DNA of 64,000 bases from Caldanaerobius polysaccharolyticus DSM 13641 (GTDB taxonomy: Bacteria > Bacillota > Thermoanaerobacteria > Thermoanaerobacterales > Caldanaerobiaceae), in contig NZ_KE386494.1 in NCBI RefSeq assembly GCF_000427425.1, positions 849,608 to 913,607 on the forward strand. The letters run 5' to 3'. The position numbers were made by a program, and so were the translations under genes. This document shows, in pieces, positions 1 to 8,915 of the stretch. The notes beneath the pieces were generated by a model that saw nothing but the letters and a program-made list of their open reading frames with translations, was not told the origin of the DNA and did not search any database. How positions within the stretch are numbered: position 1 is the stretch's first letter; each line of letters begins with the position of its first letter.

Positions 1-398
1 GACACCACGTCTACCACGCCACCGCCACGGGAGTCTTCAGGTCTGTTGGCTATCCTGGCAGTGCCTCCGTAAGTGGACGCCACCAGAAATTCTACCTCGG
101 GCCTGTCCCTCTTGTCCTCCAGCACCACTTCAAAAGATATATCAGGCCCAAAGACGCTTTGAAGCGCCGATGTCACCATCTGCTGGATATGCTGCCTGGC
201 CTGTTCCCTGGCGTTTTCCGATGCTACCTGAAATACCAGCTTAACTTTCATGAGGACATCTACATCCCGCTGGAGCGCTTTTAACTCATCCCTCTTTTTT
301 TCTATTTGCTGTTTGAGCTTATCGCATTGCCCTTTTCTCTGGTTGTAATAAGCCGTAAGCTCCTCCAGGCCTCTCTTAAGCTCATCTATACTCCTCAT
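1..398 (-). CDS. C-terminal half of a split Rad50/SbcC-like ATPase (partial, runs off left edge)
   Basis: The first 132 codons of a gene that continues beyond the window. Residues 1 to about 75 are charged and heptad-like, consistent with a coiled coil. A globular part follows, with a stretch like the C-terminal lobe of SMC/Rad50-type ATPases. It ends in a Gly-rich run (RGGGVVDVV) that I read as the start of an ABC signature region; the Walker B motif would lie outside the window. The ATG sits 3 bases after the stop of the 91-residue coiled-coil gene, so the two are probably co-translated. Lying last in an operon with a Walker-A half-protein and an SbcD-like phosphoesterase, it is best read as the missing second lobe of that ATPase. 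The signature-motif reading is inference. Confidence 0.6.
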   Translation of the reverse strand, partial: MRSIDELKRGLEELTAYYNQRKGQCDKLKQQIEKKRDELKALQRDVDVLMKVKLVFQVASENAREQARQHIQQMVTSALQSVFGPDISFEVVLEDKRDRPEVEFLVASTYGGTARIANRPEDSRGGGVVDVV

Positions 399-401
399 AG
401 C

Positions 402-677
402 TTATTTGGCCCTCTCTATAAGGCTCCAGGGCATCATCTCGTCGGCCTGTTTGATGTACTCTTGGATCTGGCTTTTTAGCCTCTCTATTTCTTCATCCAG
501 CTTGTCAGGGTCCACGCCCAGCTCCTTTATCTGGTTTTTCAATTCCTCCTGTTGTTTTAGCAAAAACTCTTTTTGGGTCATGGCTCTTTGCCGCAAGCTC
601 TTAGCCTTTTCAATCCCCTCTTTTAGCCTGGCTATGCTCTCGTTGACTTTGTCCAGTTCATCACCGGCATTTTTCAC
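402..677 (-). CDS. Small coiled-coil protein within the split Rad50-like operon
   Basis: 91 residues, rich in Glu, Lys and Leu with heptad spacing over nearly the full length; there is a short break at Gly-Val-Asp-Pro near the middle and a tail ending MPWSLIERAK. There is no signal peptide, membrane segment or Cys pair. The GTG start has a strong AAGGAGG-type site. It lies 20 bases after the Walker-A ATPase half and 3 bases before the C-terminal half. I do not recognise a named family. From position and composition it may supply part of the returning arm of the Rad50-like coiled coil or bridge the two halves. That role is inferred. Confidence 0.6.
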   Translation of the reverse strand: MKNAGDELDKVNESIARLKEGIEKAKSLRQRAMTQKEFLLKQQEELKNQIKELGVDPDKLDEEIERLKSQIQEYIKQADEMMPWSLIERAK

Positions 678-697
678 ACTACACCCCTCCTTACCAC

Positions 698-2146
698 TTA
701 ACCTGCCATGTCATGAGCGATTTTGTGAGCTTTTTCATCGGTTATAGGAGAAAAGCATACAGGGCATACCTTTAAGGCCCTGAGCAATTTCTCGTACCGA
801 GCCACCAGCTCCCTCAAAGATCTCTCGCTGGTGCTCAATTCTCTTTCGGCGTCAGCAATACGTCTATTCACGTCTTTTAATCGCTCATTTAATATCACCA
901 TCTGCGCATACCTGTCCAGGGCGTCTTTTGCGCTCTGGGATATACGTTCTACCTCGGATATGTTCTCTGATGCGCTGATAAAGCCATTCACATGATCAAG
1001 CTGCTCTTTTAACCCTTCAAGCTTGCTCCTGGCAGACACAAGAGATGCAAGTCTTTGCCGCATATCGTCGGCTTTAATACAAGCCTTATCCGCTTCTCCT
1101 ATCAACCTCATGTCTTCCATGGCTTTATCGATCACTTTCAGGTCTTTTTCACACTTTTTATACCTGTCTCCAAGGCCTTTAACGAGGCGACACTTGTCTA
1201 CCAGCACCTCCATATCAGACAGGCGCTGGCTGCACAAGCTGATCTGCTCCGTACTCCTCAGCACCCAATCAGCTGCGCTTAAACCCTTTGCCACATCCTC
1301 CATAGAAGCTTTAGCAACCGCCACAGCGCGATACCTCTGGTACAGGGCATCTGCCTTTAAAACAGCGCTCTCCACGGATTCTATATTACCTATATCCTTT
1401 ATAACGTCTTCTACCCTTTGGAGCTCCTCTACATTGCTTTTAACAGCCTCTCTTTTTTCACAAAGCCCTGCGATTTTAGCGCTGAGCAAATCCACCGTAG
1501 CGACTATGCTTTTTAACTTTCCCAACGTATCTTCTAATAAAGGCAAGTCGTCGTATTCTTTCAGGCTATCTTCCAACTGATCCAGTTCGGCGCTTACTTT
1601 CTTCAAATCCTCTCTCTTTTTATTGAAATCCTGGGTAGCCTTTTTATGGGCCAGGTCAAAAATATCAGTACCTGTAAGCCGACCTATGGCCCTGGCCTTA
1701 ACAGATCCGCTTTGCATGAGCAAAAACGGAGGTTCCAGCTGAGGCGATGTGTGCAGGTCTATAGTGACGTCATCGTCTATCCTGATCTTTTTTACTCCAG
1801 TAATCTCTACCACTTCTTCGGGCACCGACGTACCAAAGCCCTCAAAAACCCGATCTTCTTGCCCTGGCCTGGATATGACATACCGGTTCTTGCTGCCAGA
1901 GGCGCTCCTAACCCTGGTCACCGACACGCCATTGTCGTACACGAGGGATACGCTGCACTCGGCCGTTCCCGCCCTCACAAAATCCGATCCCCTGGGCTCG
2001 TTAAAAAGGACCCACCTTATCGCCCTAGCTATGGCTGATTTTCCGTTGTCTGATTCTCCCACGATTACCGTAAGGGTAGGCGCTATCTCTATCTCAGTGT
2101 GAGCGTGGGACTGAAAGTTGTTGAGCACCACTTTTTTTAAGAGCAC
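698..2146 (-). CDS. Rad50/SbcC-like ATPase, N-terminal half ending just after the zinc-hook CxxC
   Basis: About 482 residues. Near the N terminus is a Walker A P-loop (GESDNGKS) in the usual AAA_23/SMC N-terminal context (VVLNNFQSH followed by the nucleotide site), then a segment that could hold the Q-loop. From roughly residue 170 to 455 the sequence is long coiled coil. A single CPVC motif lies about 20 residues from the C terminus. In complete Rad50/SbcC proteins this motif is the zinc hook at the apex, with an equally long second arm and the signature and Walker B motifs after it. Here the protein simply ends. The GTG start is chosen because AAAGGTGG lies 8 bases upstream; it begins 2 bases after the phosphoesterase stop. 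Confidence 0.8.
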   Translation of the reverse strand: MLLKKVVLNNFQSHAHTEIEIAPTLTVIVGESDNGKSAIARAIRWVLFNEPRGSDFVRAGTAECSVSLVYDNGVSVTRVRSASGSKNRYVISRPGQEDRVFEGFGTSVPEEVVEITGVKKIRIDDDVTIDLHTSPQLEPPFLLMQSGSVKARAIGRLTGTDIFDLAHKKATQDFNKKREDLKKVSAELDQLEDSLKEYDDLPLLEDTLGKLKSIVATVDLLSAKIAGLCEKREAVKSNVEELQRVEDVIKDIGNIESVESAVLKADALYQRYRAVAVAKASMEDVAKGLSAADWVLRSTEQISLCSQRLSDMEVLVDKCRLVKGLGDRYKKCEKDLKVIDKAMEDMRLIGEADKACIKADDMRQRLASLVSARSKLEGLKEQLDHVNGFISASENISEVERISQSAKDALDRYAQMVILNERLKDVNRRIADAERELSTSERSLRELVARYEKLLRALKVCPVCFSPITDEKAHKIAHDMAG

Positions 2147-2147
2147 T

Positions 2148-3131
2148 TCACACACCACCTTTCAGCATGGCCTCAGCCTCTGCAAAACGCCTTCTAACCT
2201 CATCTACTACTTCTCTTGACAGCCCTTCGCTGTCCTGCCTATCTTTTATTACCTCTTCCAAAATGCCGTAGGGGTCTTTCCTGGAAGTACCAGCAGCAGC
2301 CCTTATCTCCTGAAGAAAATACGCCCTCTTTTCAGCTCTAAAATGCGCCTGTTCTATCTTTGTCCTGTCCAGCACCTCAGGCCCTGGCCTCGCGCACTTC
2401 AATTTTATATACCTGTAATCAATTCTACCATTAAGATCAAGGAGCAAAACCTGGGGCAACCTCCTCATCTCCGCAGGATGGCTGCTAAGTCTCACGACGC
2501 TGCCAGGGTTAAAAAAGTACTTGCCGTTGTATACGACCTCATCAAACCCCATATGGTAATGTCCAACCAGGGTTATATCCGCCTCTGTCCTGTCCTTCAC
2601 GTCATCTATAAGGGTGTAATTACCACCGGGAAATACCGCCTTATCTAACAGCATACCGTGTGCCACGTGAATAGCTATATCGCAGTTTTTCTTTGACACC
2701 ACATAAGATGAGGGGTCATCGTCTATATCGTAGTGGTAGCCTGCACCTGTGAGCTGAACCCTCACATTGCCGTCGTCCACGTATACAGGTTGTCTGCTGA
2801 GAATGGTAAAACTCCCCATAGCTATCAAAAAGCCCAGCAGGGTACGGCTTAGCGTGGAGATGTTGTGCCCGTATATGTCGTGGTTACCGTTGATTATATA
2901 TACAGGAGCTTGCAGGCGATTAAAGATGCCCACCAGATCCCCCATGGCCCCCAACCCCGGGCTGGGCATGTCAAAAAGGTCGCCTCCGTGTATTACAGCT
3001 GTTACGCTATAGCCATTGGCTATTTCCACGATTTCGCTCAATTTCTTTTTCATGGTCTCAACCATGTCGTCCGTTCTACTCTCAGGAGTGGTACTTCTTA
3101 AATGGGTGTCTGTAAAAAAGAGTAATCTCAT
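2148..3131 (-). CDS. Mre11/SbcD-like metallophosphoesterase
   Basis: About 327 residues. The calcineurin-type metallophosphoesterase motifs occur in order: DTH near the N terminus, GGDLFD, GNHD, an H-containing HVAH segment, and GHYH. These ligate two metal ions in Mre11/SbcD nucleases, which trim DNA ends with Rad50/SbcC. The C-terminal part lacks the long capping domain of E. coli SbcD. I start at the ATG giving MRLLFFTDTH because GAGGTGA lies 9 bases upstream and the metal-binding strand then sits at the N terminus; a longer reading would overlap herA. It sits between the HerA gene and the Rad50-like half, which supports a role as the nuclease partner. Confidence 0.85.
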   Translation of the reverse strand: MRLLFFTDTHLRSTTPESRTDDMVETMKKKLSEIVEIANGYSVTAVIHGGDLFDMPSPGLGAMGDLVGIFNRLQAPVYIINGNHDIYGHNISTLSRTLLGFLIAMGSFTILSRQPVYVDDGNVRVQLTGAGYHYDIDDDPSSYVVSKKNCDIAIHVAHGMLLDKAVFPGGNYTLIDDVKDRTEADITLVGHYHMGFDEVVYNGKYFFNPGSVVRLSSHPAEMRRLPQVLLLDLNGRIDYRYIKLKCARPGPEVLDRTKIEQAHFRAEKRAYFLQEIRAAAGTSRKDPYGILEEVIKDRQDSEGLSREVVDEVRRRFAEAEAMLKGGV

Positions 3132-3139
3132 AGCTCTAA

Positions 3140-5005
3140 TCACCTCGCCGTGTACACCCTCATGTTGCCCATGCGCCCTATGCTGGATTTTATCCTGCCT
3201 TGTTCTAACCACCGCTCCAGGGCTTCCTTGAGCTCCTCAACCGATACAGCCCTGCCCAGCTTTTCAGCGCATTTTTCAGCCACCGCCGCTAGCTGCATGG
3301 TGTTAAAAGGCAAAAGCTCCTGCACAACGGGGTACAGATCCTCCCCTTTAGAACCTACATAAGCCCTCCATTCCTCAAAAGGACTTTGGGCGTGAGGACT
3401 GGACGTCCATGACGCCCTTATTCTCACAGGCACAGTCCTACCCGTAATGGCAGAGGACACAAAGGCGTTTCCTGATGTGAGGTAAGGTAACCTTGCGGTC
3501 TCCGACGGTGCAAGATCTGTTTCCCTCTGTATCGTATCTATATCCTGTGCCCTTACTGTTCTCAATATAAACTTGGTATTGAGCTGGGCGTTTACAGTGT
3601 CATCGAGGAGAGCAGGCCTTTGGGTTGCCAACACCAAGAATACGCCGTATTTACGCCCTTCCTGGGCTATTTCCCTGAAAATAGGCCTAGCAGGTGCGTA
3701 ATCATTTAACCCTGTGGCCTTGGGCACCAGATTATGGGCCTCATCGGTGACGATGAAAAAAGGAGGAAAAAACTCTTCTGTAGCCCTTCCCGTATGGGTC
3801 ACCGCATCCCTGTACGCCCTTCGCTTGTTGTAAAAGTGCCTTATAACGTAAACAGCGTAGATATTCAGGTTTCTGATAGGTCCCCTTACCACCACGGTCT
3901 TTCCGCTCTTTAAACCCTGCTCTATGGCCTCGGAATCCTTTTTAAACAGGCCGCTCATCTCTAAGGCATCTACCCTCCTGACCACCGCGCTGAGGCTGTA
4001 TTCGCTGAGCTGAGCCTGGGAATACTGGCTATAAAGCTCTACTAGGCGGGCTTCTCTGGTGTCCGGTTCAGGATTGACTTTTACCAGCTCTTCCACCTCT
4101 TTTTTGTGGGACAAAATCCACATAACATCCTCAATCCTCTGCCTATAAGACTGAAGGCTATCTCCCTTCCTGTAAAGCCTCCTGGCCGCATGTTCCATGT
4201 TCTCAGTAAATTCCCCCATGGAGGATTTCAGCAGCACCATCAGCTCTGCCTCTGTCAGTGAGTCAAATCTTATGCCCACATCAGTACCCAGCTCAAGGAG
4301 TACAAACTGATCTTTAAGCGCGTAACACATTTCGGGATCTACACCAAAAATCGGCTGAGAAAAGTCCAGCTCGTAATGGGGATCAAAGACCAGGACGGGA
4401 AGCCTCTTGGCCATCAGCTCTTCTATCAGCACCCTCATAGCATAAGACTTGCCTGAACCCGATCCTCCAAAAATCCCTATATGGGGGTATTGTTCCATTT
4501 TTTCCACATCAAAAAAGAACGGCACACCGTTCTGAGGCAACAATTCACCGCTTTTGGGATCTACGGTATATTCCAGGTCTTTTAGCGAATCAGGAAGGGT
4601 CTTATAAAGCTCTTCAGTACCCCTTATAACTCCCATGAGAAGGCTTTTTGAAACATCAGAAGGAACCAGTATATCCTGTATTTCGCCGAAATCCGGTACC
4701 CTTGCCTGCGCCCCTACGGTTATGGGCGTATCTAATTCGCTTAACACCCTGACCTGGGCAATGTACAGCGTCTCCTCTTCAGGGACAAAACCCATGGCCC
4801 TTAACGTGCTCAAAGTCGTATCGTCCAGAAGCCCTGTTCCGTAATTGCTTTCAGGCAAAAGGGGATTTAACGACTGAGTCCTGATCACCTCTGCCCGTAC
4901 ATCTCCCCTGGTATCCTGGATTATCAATATCTCATTTATGCGAAAGGGCCTTTGCCTGGACACCAGCAAAGCTTCATGCTCTGTAGTAGTGCCAACTACT
5001 CTCAT
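3140..5005 (-). CDS. herA: HerA-type bidirectional DNA translocase/helicase ATPase
   Basis: About 621 residues. An N-terminal beta-rich HAS-barrel-like region is followed by a DUF87/HerA-FtsK ATPase core with Walker A GGSGSGKS near residue 185, a Walker B ending in TDEAH (FFIVTDEAHNLVPKA), and a later arginine-containing segment. In archaea HerA forms hexamers that pump DNA into the NurA nuclease for end resection. The ATG giving MRVVGTTTE is chosen because AGAGGTGG lies 5 bases upstream; the GTG three codons earlier touches that site. nurA ends 12 bases before this start and the phosphoesterase begins 8 bases after its stop. The C-terminal 60 residues look like a small winged-helix-like tail. 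Confidence 0.85.
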   Translation of the reverse strand: MRVVGTTTEHEALLVSRQRPFRINEILIIQDTRGDVRAEVIRTQSLNPLLPESNYGTGLLDDTTLSTLRAMGFVPEEETLYIAQVRVLSELDTPITVGAQARVPDFGEIQDILVPSDVSKSLLMGVIRGTEELYKTLPDSLKDLEYTVDPKSGELLPQNGVPFFFDVEKMEQYPHIGIFGGSGSGKSYAMRVLIEELMAKRLPVLVFDPHYELDFSQPIFGVDPEMCYALKDQFVLLELGTDVGIRFDSLTEAELMVLLKSSMGEFTENMEHAARRLYRKGDSLQSYRQRIEDVMWILSHKKEVEELVKVNPEPDTREARLVELYSQYSQAQLSEYSLSAVVRRVDALEMSGLFKKDSEAIEQGLKSGKTVVVRGPIRNLNIYAVYVIRHFYNKRRAYRDAVTHTGRATEEFFPPFFIVTDEAHNLVPKATGLNDYAPARPIFREIAQEGRKYGVFLVLATQRPALLDDTVNAQLNTKFILRTVRAQDIDTIQRETDLAPSETARLPYLTSGNAFVSSAITGRTVPVRIRASWTSSPHAQSPFEEWRAYVGSKGEDLYPVVQELLPFNTMQLAAVAEKCAEKLGRAVSVEELKEALERWLEQGRIKSSIGRMGNMRVYTAR

Positions 5006-5017
5006 CCCATCCACCTC

Positions 5018-5983
5018 TTAGAATAATCTCCTGTCCCTTTGCGCCCGCAACAGCATCTCCCTGGCTATAGGGTCCAGAGACACCTCTATGAGCTTCTTGA
5101 TTTCTGGAGCCGTCAGGCGCACGGCTCTGTCCACTAAATCCAATACCAACGGTATTCCCCTGCTGTGCTCCGGCGTCATGCTGTATATAGCGTTCATCAC
5201 CTCTTCCACCCGCTCTCGTTGCTCAAACAAAAAATCGCAGGCTATAACCTGGGGCTGTCTTGAAAATCGAGCAAAAGCGGTCATAAAGCCTTTCTTTGTG
5301 CAGTAATCAGGGTGAACCAGGAACCATTGGCCCACTTCCAGATTTCCGTAAAATACCTCTCTGTCGTAAGGCTGTGAAGGTATTCTGTTCTCCAGGACCT
5401 CCGAAATCATGTGAGTGGAAACCTCTTCTATGACCCCTACGATGAGCGTACCCGCCTCCAATGCCTTTTTTACAAATTCATCCCACAGTTCAGGAGCCTT
5501 TATGCGGTACTGGACAAAGCCCCCGTCCAGCATCAGCAAATATGGGCTATACCTTTGGACGGCCTCCATAGCAGCTCGCATTTCCAGCTGGGACATCAGC
5601 TTTTGTGCCGTCTTGATGGCAGCCATCTCCAGCTCAGATACGTCGTCCTGCTGCCCCTCAGCCCTCATCCTTTCAAGGTCATCGTCTAACAGAGGTGAAA
5701 ACACCCTAGCAAAGGATATGTCGCCTTTGTCCCGGGGAAGGACGTAAGCGTAAGATTGACAGCACGCCAGCATATACGGGTAAGTGCCCCCATAGGTGAA
5801 AAGAGAGCCGTCTACAGCCGCTATTTTCATCTCCTTATTTTCACATCTTTTATCAGCAGTATAAAACGTACCTATTTCCTTTATTAAGTCCCTTAAAGCG
5901 CGTTTTTCTGGTGGCCTTTTATTTTTTATAGCGGCATTAAAATCTTTAAGCTCTTTTAAAATCTGATCATTTCCTATAAGCAC
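5018..5983 (-). CDS. nurA: NurA-family 5'-3' nuclease
   Basis: 321 residues. The NurA domain is recognised by an N-terminal AAVDGS motif (Asp58) and a second acidic strand MLDGG (Asp153), the expected metal-binding positions of this RNase H-like nuclease, followed by the large C-terminal part of the fold. NurA degrades the 5' strand at DNA ends in a complex with the HerA hexamer, which is encoded 12 bases downstream. The start is GTG with a GAGG element about 11 bases upstream. It is the first gene of the end-processing set, although only 12 bases separate it from the preceding membrane-protein gene, so the transcript may begin further upstream. Confidence 0.8.
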   Translation of the reverse strand: MLIGNDQILKELKDFNAAIKNKRPPEKRALRDLIKEIGTFYTADKRCENKEMKIAAVDGSLFTYGGTYPYMLACCQSYAYVLPRDKGDISFARVFSPLLDDDLERMRAEGQQDDVSELEMAAIKTAQKLMSQLEMRAAMEAVQRYSPYLLMLDGGFVQYRIKAPELWDEFVKKALEAGTLIVGVIEEVSTHMISEVLENRIPSQPYDREVFYGNLEVGQWFLVHPDYCTKKGFMTAFARFSRQPQVIACDFLFEQRERVEEVMNAIYSMTPEHSRGIPLVLDLVDRAVRLTAPEIKKLIEVSLDPIAREMLLRAQRDRRLF

Positions 5984-5995
5984 GACACCACGACC

Positions 5996-8461
5996 TCACA
6001 TCTGCTGCACGTACTTTCTCGCCTCATCGATTATATTCTGCGTCTCAGGCGTCATCTCCACAGGCTTTAAGGCCTTGCGGTTTACCTTTTCCACATCCTG
6101 AGGTATCTTTAAAACCACATCAAAGTATCTTTTCGCAGCGGCTTTATCGCCCTTAGACATATAATACTGCCCTACCTTAAAGTAAGCATCAGCCTTTTGC
6201 TGGTAGTTCTGAGGCCTTAAAGGCTGTACTGCCATAGATCTCTCTATGCTATCAAGCCCTTTTTGAATAGCGCCGTGGCGCAGGTAAAAAGCCCCTAACT
6301 CTGCGTTGTACTGAGAATTATAGGGTTCAAGATTTACAGCTTTTTCAAACATCTGCTGTGATCTAGCTAAGTATGCACTGTTCCCCGTCTGCTGCCCTAA
6401 GGCCTCCAACGCTTTACCGTAATTCAACCTAAAGCCGGCATTTAAAGGATCAAAAGCCACAGCTTTGCTATACTGTTGAACAGCCCCCGCATAGTTATTA
6501 GCTTCAAGCATAGCCAACCCGCTTTTGCTGTACTGTAGACCCAGCCTGAGCGACGCTGAAAAGACCAAAGCCGCAATGGCCAGGACTATAGCCCCTGAAC
6601 AACCTATGTCGAATTTAAACGTAGGCGAAGGGCTTATACCTTCCAGCCTTAAAAACGCGTACACCAACCCCATCAGCGCCCATAAAAATATGGACACAGC
6701 CCCCAAGGATAAATCGAAATCCAAAGCGGAATGCCACCACAGGGCAACGGCAGAGCAAACCACTCCTACCAGCATCACCTTATTCCATTTATCCTGTACC
6801 TTTAGGCCTTTGTAACAACCGTATATAAAACCTATTATCAGCATCGCTAAAGCTATAAGGCCCAGGGTACCTGTCTCTACCATAACCTGCATAAAATAGT
6901 CATGGGTCTGCGTGGTCCAGTAAAGGTAAGACTGGTACATAAAGTACAGAGAAGCCCATGCTCCTCCACCGGCTCCTAAAAGGGCATAATCCCTGTAAAT
7001 CTTAAAGGCATCTCTGTAAAACACCATGCGCTCTGTAGAATTTTTAGTGGTAAAGCTTATGTCGTTAATCCTGCTGGCTATGCTCTCAGGTATGTATTTA
7101 TATTTGAGCTTGAGATATGACCTTTGACCGCTTCCTTTTTGCTCCACGTATGCATTGTCAATTATGGCTTCGGTACCCTCGAATTTGTTGGTAAACACGA
7201 TGGCAACCCTTTTGGAGTCTTTAAGGGTCCTAAAATCCACTTTCACCGTCTCCCCTGTAGGAGAAGCCTTGCCGTATTTTTCAACAATGCTAGTGGGTGT
7301 ATCCAGGTAATCTCTGCTCTGTACCACTACACCGTAATCCCAAGGCTTGTCGGATAATTCCCTCGTTTTTACATCAAAAGAAAGCACGTAATCGGTATTG
7401 GGTTTTACATTCACAAATCTTATCACAGATATATCGCTGTTTGTCTTATCCGATATATGGCTCATAACCAGCTGTGTCTGAGCTGTAAAAAGGTAAATAC
7501 CCACCAAAATCACCGCTATGGCCGTAGGTATACCCCCATAGGCTATGGCTCTGATATTGCGGTTGGTAAAGCCGGTCACACTTTGCAAGGCCAGCCCTAC
7601 CACCAGCGACGTTGCAAATCCTATCAAATACCACTTCCACGCTGCGCTACCAGCCCCTGTGGCTATAGCGTTGCCAAATCCTCTCATCGCTACAGCCGTT
7701 GGGACAAATGTACCTATAACGTCTATCGTAAATCCGGATCTCGTCCCTTTAGGCAATAAAATACCGTATAGCAATAAAATAAACGGCAATATCACCCATG
7801 CACCCCGAGAATAAGTGAATACAAAGGCTAAAAGCAGCGTATATTCCGCGGCATTTAAAAACGCTTTGATCCACCTGTTACCAGCTGTATTCATCAAAGC
7901 CAGCACTAGCACGTATCCTGCCATCATCAAAGCAGCTGCTGTATTGGGGTACTGGATGGTTGAATTTATCCTGCCACCTACCCATGCGCCGTTATACTTG
8001 ATAGTACCAGCTGCAGCGCCTATGCCCACAAACGCCACGCCAAAAGCGCTGAGACCCAGCGCGTAAATAGACCCTCTTATCTCTCTTATATTGCGGGGCA
8101 GCTTGCTGGCCATCAGCAAAATCAAAAAATAATTGACGTACTTTAACACCTCACCCCACGCCGCCCTGGGGTTTACAGCAAACAACGACGCCAGCACGTA
8201 GACAGTCAGCAAAGCCAATCCTCCGTAATCCACAGGGTCTTTTAACAACCTCTTTTCTCCCGAAACCAACTTACTTATAAGCCATATGATGGCCAGAATT
8301 GATGTGATGATATGAGCCACCAGAAATTCGTCGTCAAAATACATTCCCCTGAAAAAAGGGGGATAGATCAGCGTGACAAGATAACCTGCCAGTATAAAGT
8401 AGCTTATGTTAAGCTTACTGCCTGTCCTCTTTTTAGTTTTGCCGCGACTCTTACCGCTCAT
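5996..8461 (-). CDS. O-antigen ligase/polymerase-like membrane protein with C-terminal TPRs
   Basis: 821 residues. A basic N terminus is followed by about a dozen hydrophobic segments, with an extended extracytoplasmic loop roughly in residues 335-480. This is the Wzy_C/O-antigen ligase architecture, including the R-G-A-W segment in the ligase core. After the last membrane helix (about residue 640) there are tetratricopeptide-like repeats to the C terminus. Such proteins polymerise or ligate undecaprenyl-linked glycans, and in Gram-positives they often act in cell-surface polysaccharide or glycoprotein assembly. No glycosyltransferase cluster is adjacent, so the substrate is unknown. It starts 21 bases after fabZ. 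Confidence 0.75.
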   Translation of the reverse strand: MSGKSRGKTKKRTGSKLNISYFILAGYLVTLIYPPFFRGMYFDDEFLVAHIITSILAIIWLISKLVSGEKRLLKDPVDYGGLALLTVYVLASLFAVNPRAAWGEVLKYVNYFLILLMASKLPRNIREIRGSIYALGLSAFGVAFVGIGAAAGTIKYNGAWVGGRINSTIQYPNTAAALMMAGYVLVLALMNTAGNRWIKAFLNAAEYTLLLAFVFTYSRGAWVILPFILLLYGILLPKGTRSGFTIDVIGTFVPTAVAMRGFGNAIATGAGSAAWKWYLIGFATSLVVGLALQSVTGFTNRNIRAIAYGGIPTAIAVILVGIYLFTAQTQLVMSHISDKTNSDISVIRFVNVKPNTDYVLSFDVKTRELSDKPWDYGVVVQSRDYLDTPTSIVEKYGKASPTGETVKVDFRTLKDSKRVAIVFTNKFEGTEAIIDNAYVEQKGSGQRSYLKLKYKYIPESIASRINDISFTTKNSTERMVFYRDAFKIYRDYALLGAGGGAWASLYFMYQSYLYWTTQTHDYFMQVMVETGTLGLIALAMLIIGFIYGCYKGLKVQDKWNKVMLVGVVCSAVALWWHSALDFDLSLGAVSIFLWALMGLVYAFLRLEGISPSPTFKFDIGCSGAIVLAIAALVFSASLRLGLQYSKSGLAMLEANNYAGAVQQYSKAVAFDPLNAGFRLNYGKALEALGQQTGNSAYLARSQQMFEKAVNLEPYNSQYNAELGAFYLRHGAIQKGLDSIERSMAVQPLRPQNYQQKADAYFKVGQYYMSKGDKAAAKRYFDVVLKIPQDVEKVNRKALKPVEMTPETQNIIDEARKYVQQM

Positions 8462-8482
8462 CTTCTATCCCTCAAATTCCCC

Positions 8483-8911
8483 TCAATTTTCTACCGCCGC
8501 AAACAGAATATCGCCTTCACATGCGATTTCGCCTTGAACCGTAGCTATACCATGTCCCTTTCCTATGTTCTTCTTCATGCTCAAAAACTCTACTTCCAAT
8601 TTGAGCTGGTCTCCAGGTAGTACCTGGCGCCTAAACCTGAACTTATCTAATCCCGCTAAAACCATAAGTTTATCCTTAAACTCCGGCTGCTGTTTTATAT
8701 AAACAGCACCCAGTTGCGCCAGCGATTCCGCAATAAGCACCCCTGGCATAATGGGAATGCCCGGGAAATGCCCCTGAAAAAACGGCTCATTGCCGCTCAC
8801 ATTTTTTATCCCTACAATCTTATTATCGCCTATTTCTAAAACCCTGTCAATTAGCAAAAAAGGATACCTGTGAGGTATCAGCCCCTGTATATCCTTTAAA
8901 TCTAGAATCAA
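8483..8911 (-). CDS. fabZ: 3-hydroxyacyl-[acyl-carrier-protein] dehydratase
   Basis: 142 residues with a TTG start. The start is chosen because the family normally begins just before the [15 protein letters not shown] segment and an AGAGGAGG site lies 11 bases upstream; a longer frame would overlap the flagellar gene by more than 100 bases. The hot-dog fold is evident: catalytic His in HFPG ([13 protein letters not shown]) and Glu in the ESLAQLG helix. FabZ removes water from 3-hydroxyacyl-ACP during fatty-acid elongation. It follows the rod-binding gene by 4 bases, the same place it has in Bacillus (ywpB after flhP), so it is probably co-transcribed with mbl and the flagellar genes. Confidence 0.92.
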   Translation of the reverse strand: MILDLKDIQGLIPHRYPFLLIDRVLEIGDNKIVGIKNVSGNEPFFQGHFPGIPIMPGVLIAESLAQLGAVYIKQQPEFKDKLMVLAGLDKFRFRRQVLPGDQLKLEVEFLSMKKNIGKGHGIATVQGEIACEGDILFAAVEN

Positions 8912-8915
8912 TTTC

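Noticed and set aside
1-2146. The Rad50 split as a simple sequencing frameshift
   Set aside because: Each segment has its own start with a ribosome site or tight spacing, and the N-terminal half ends in a natural place after the CxxC motif. Still, only the reads could exclude an error.
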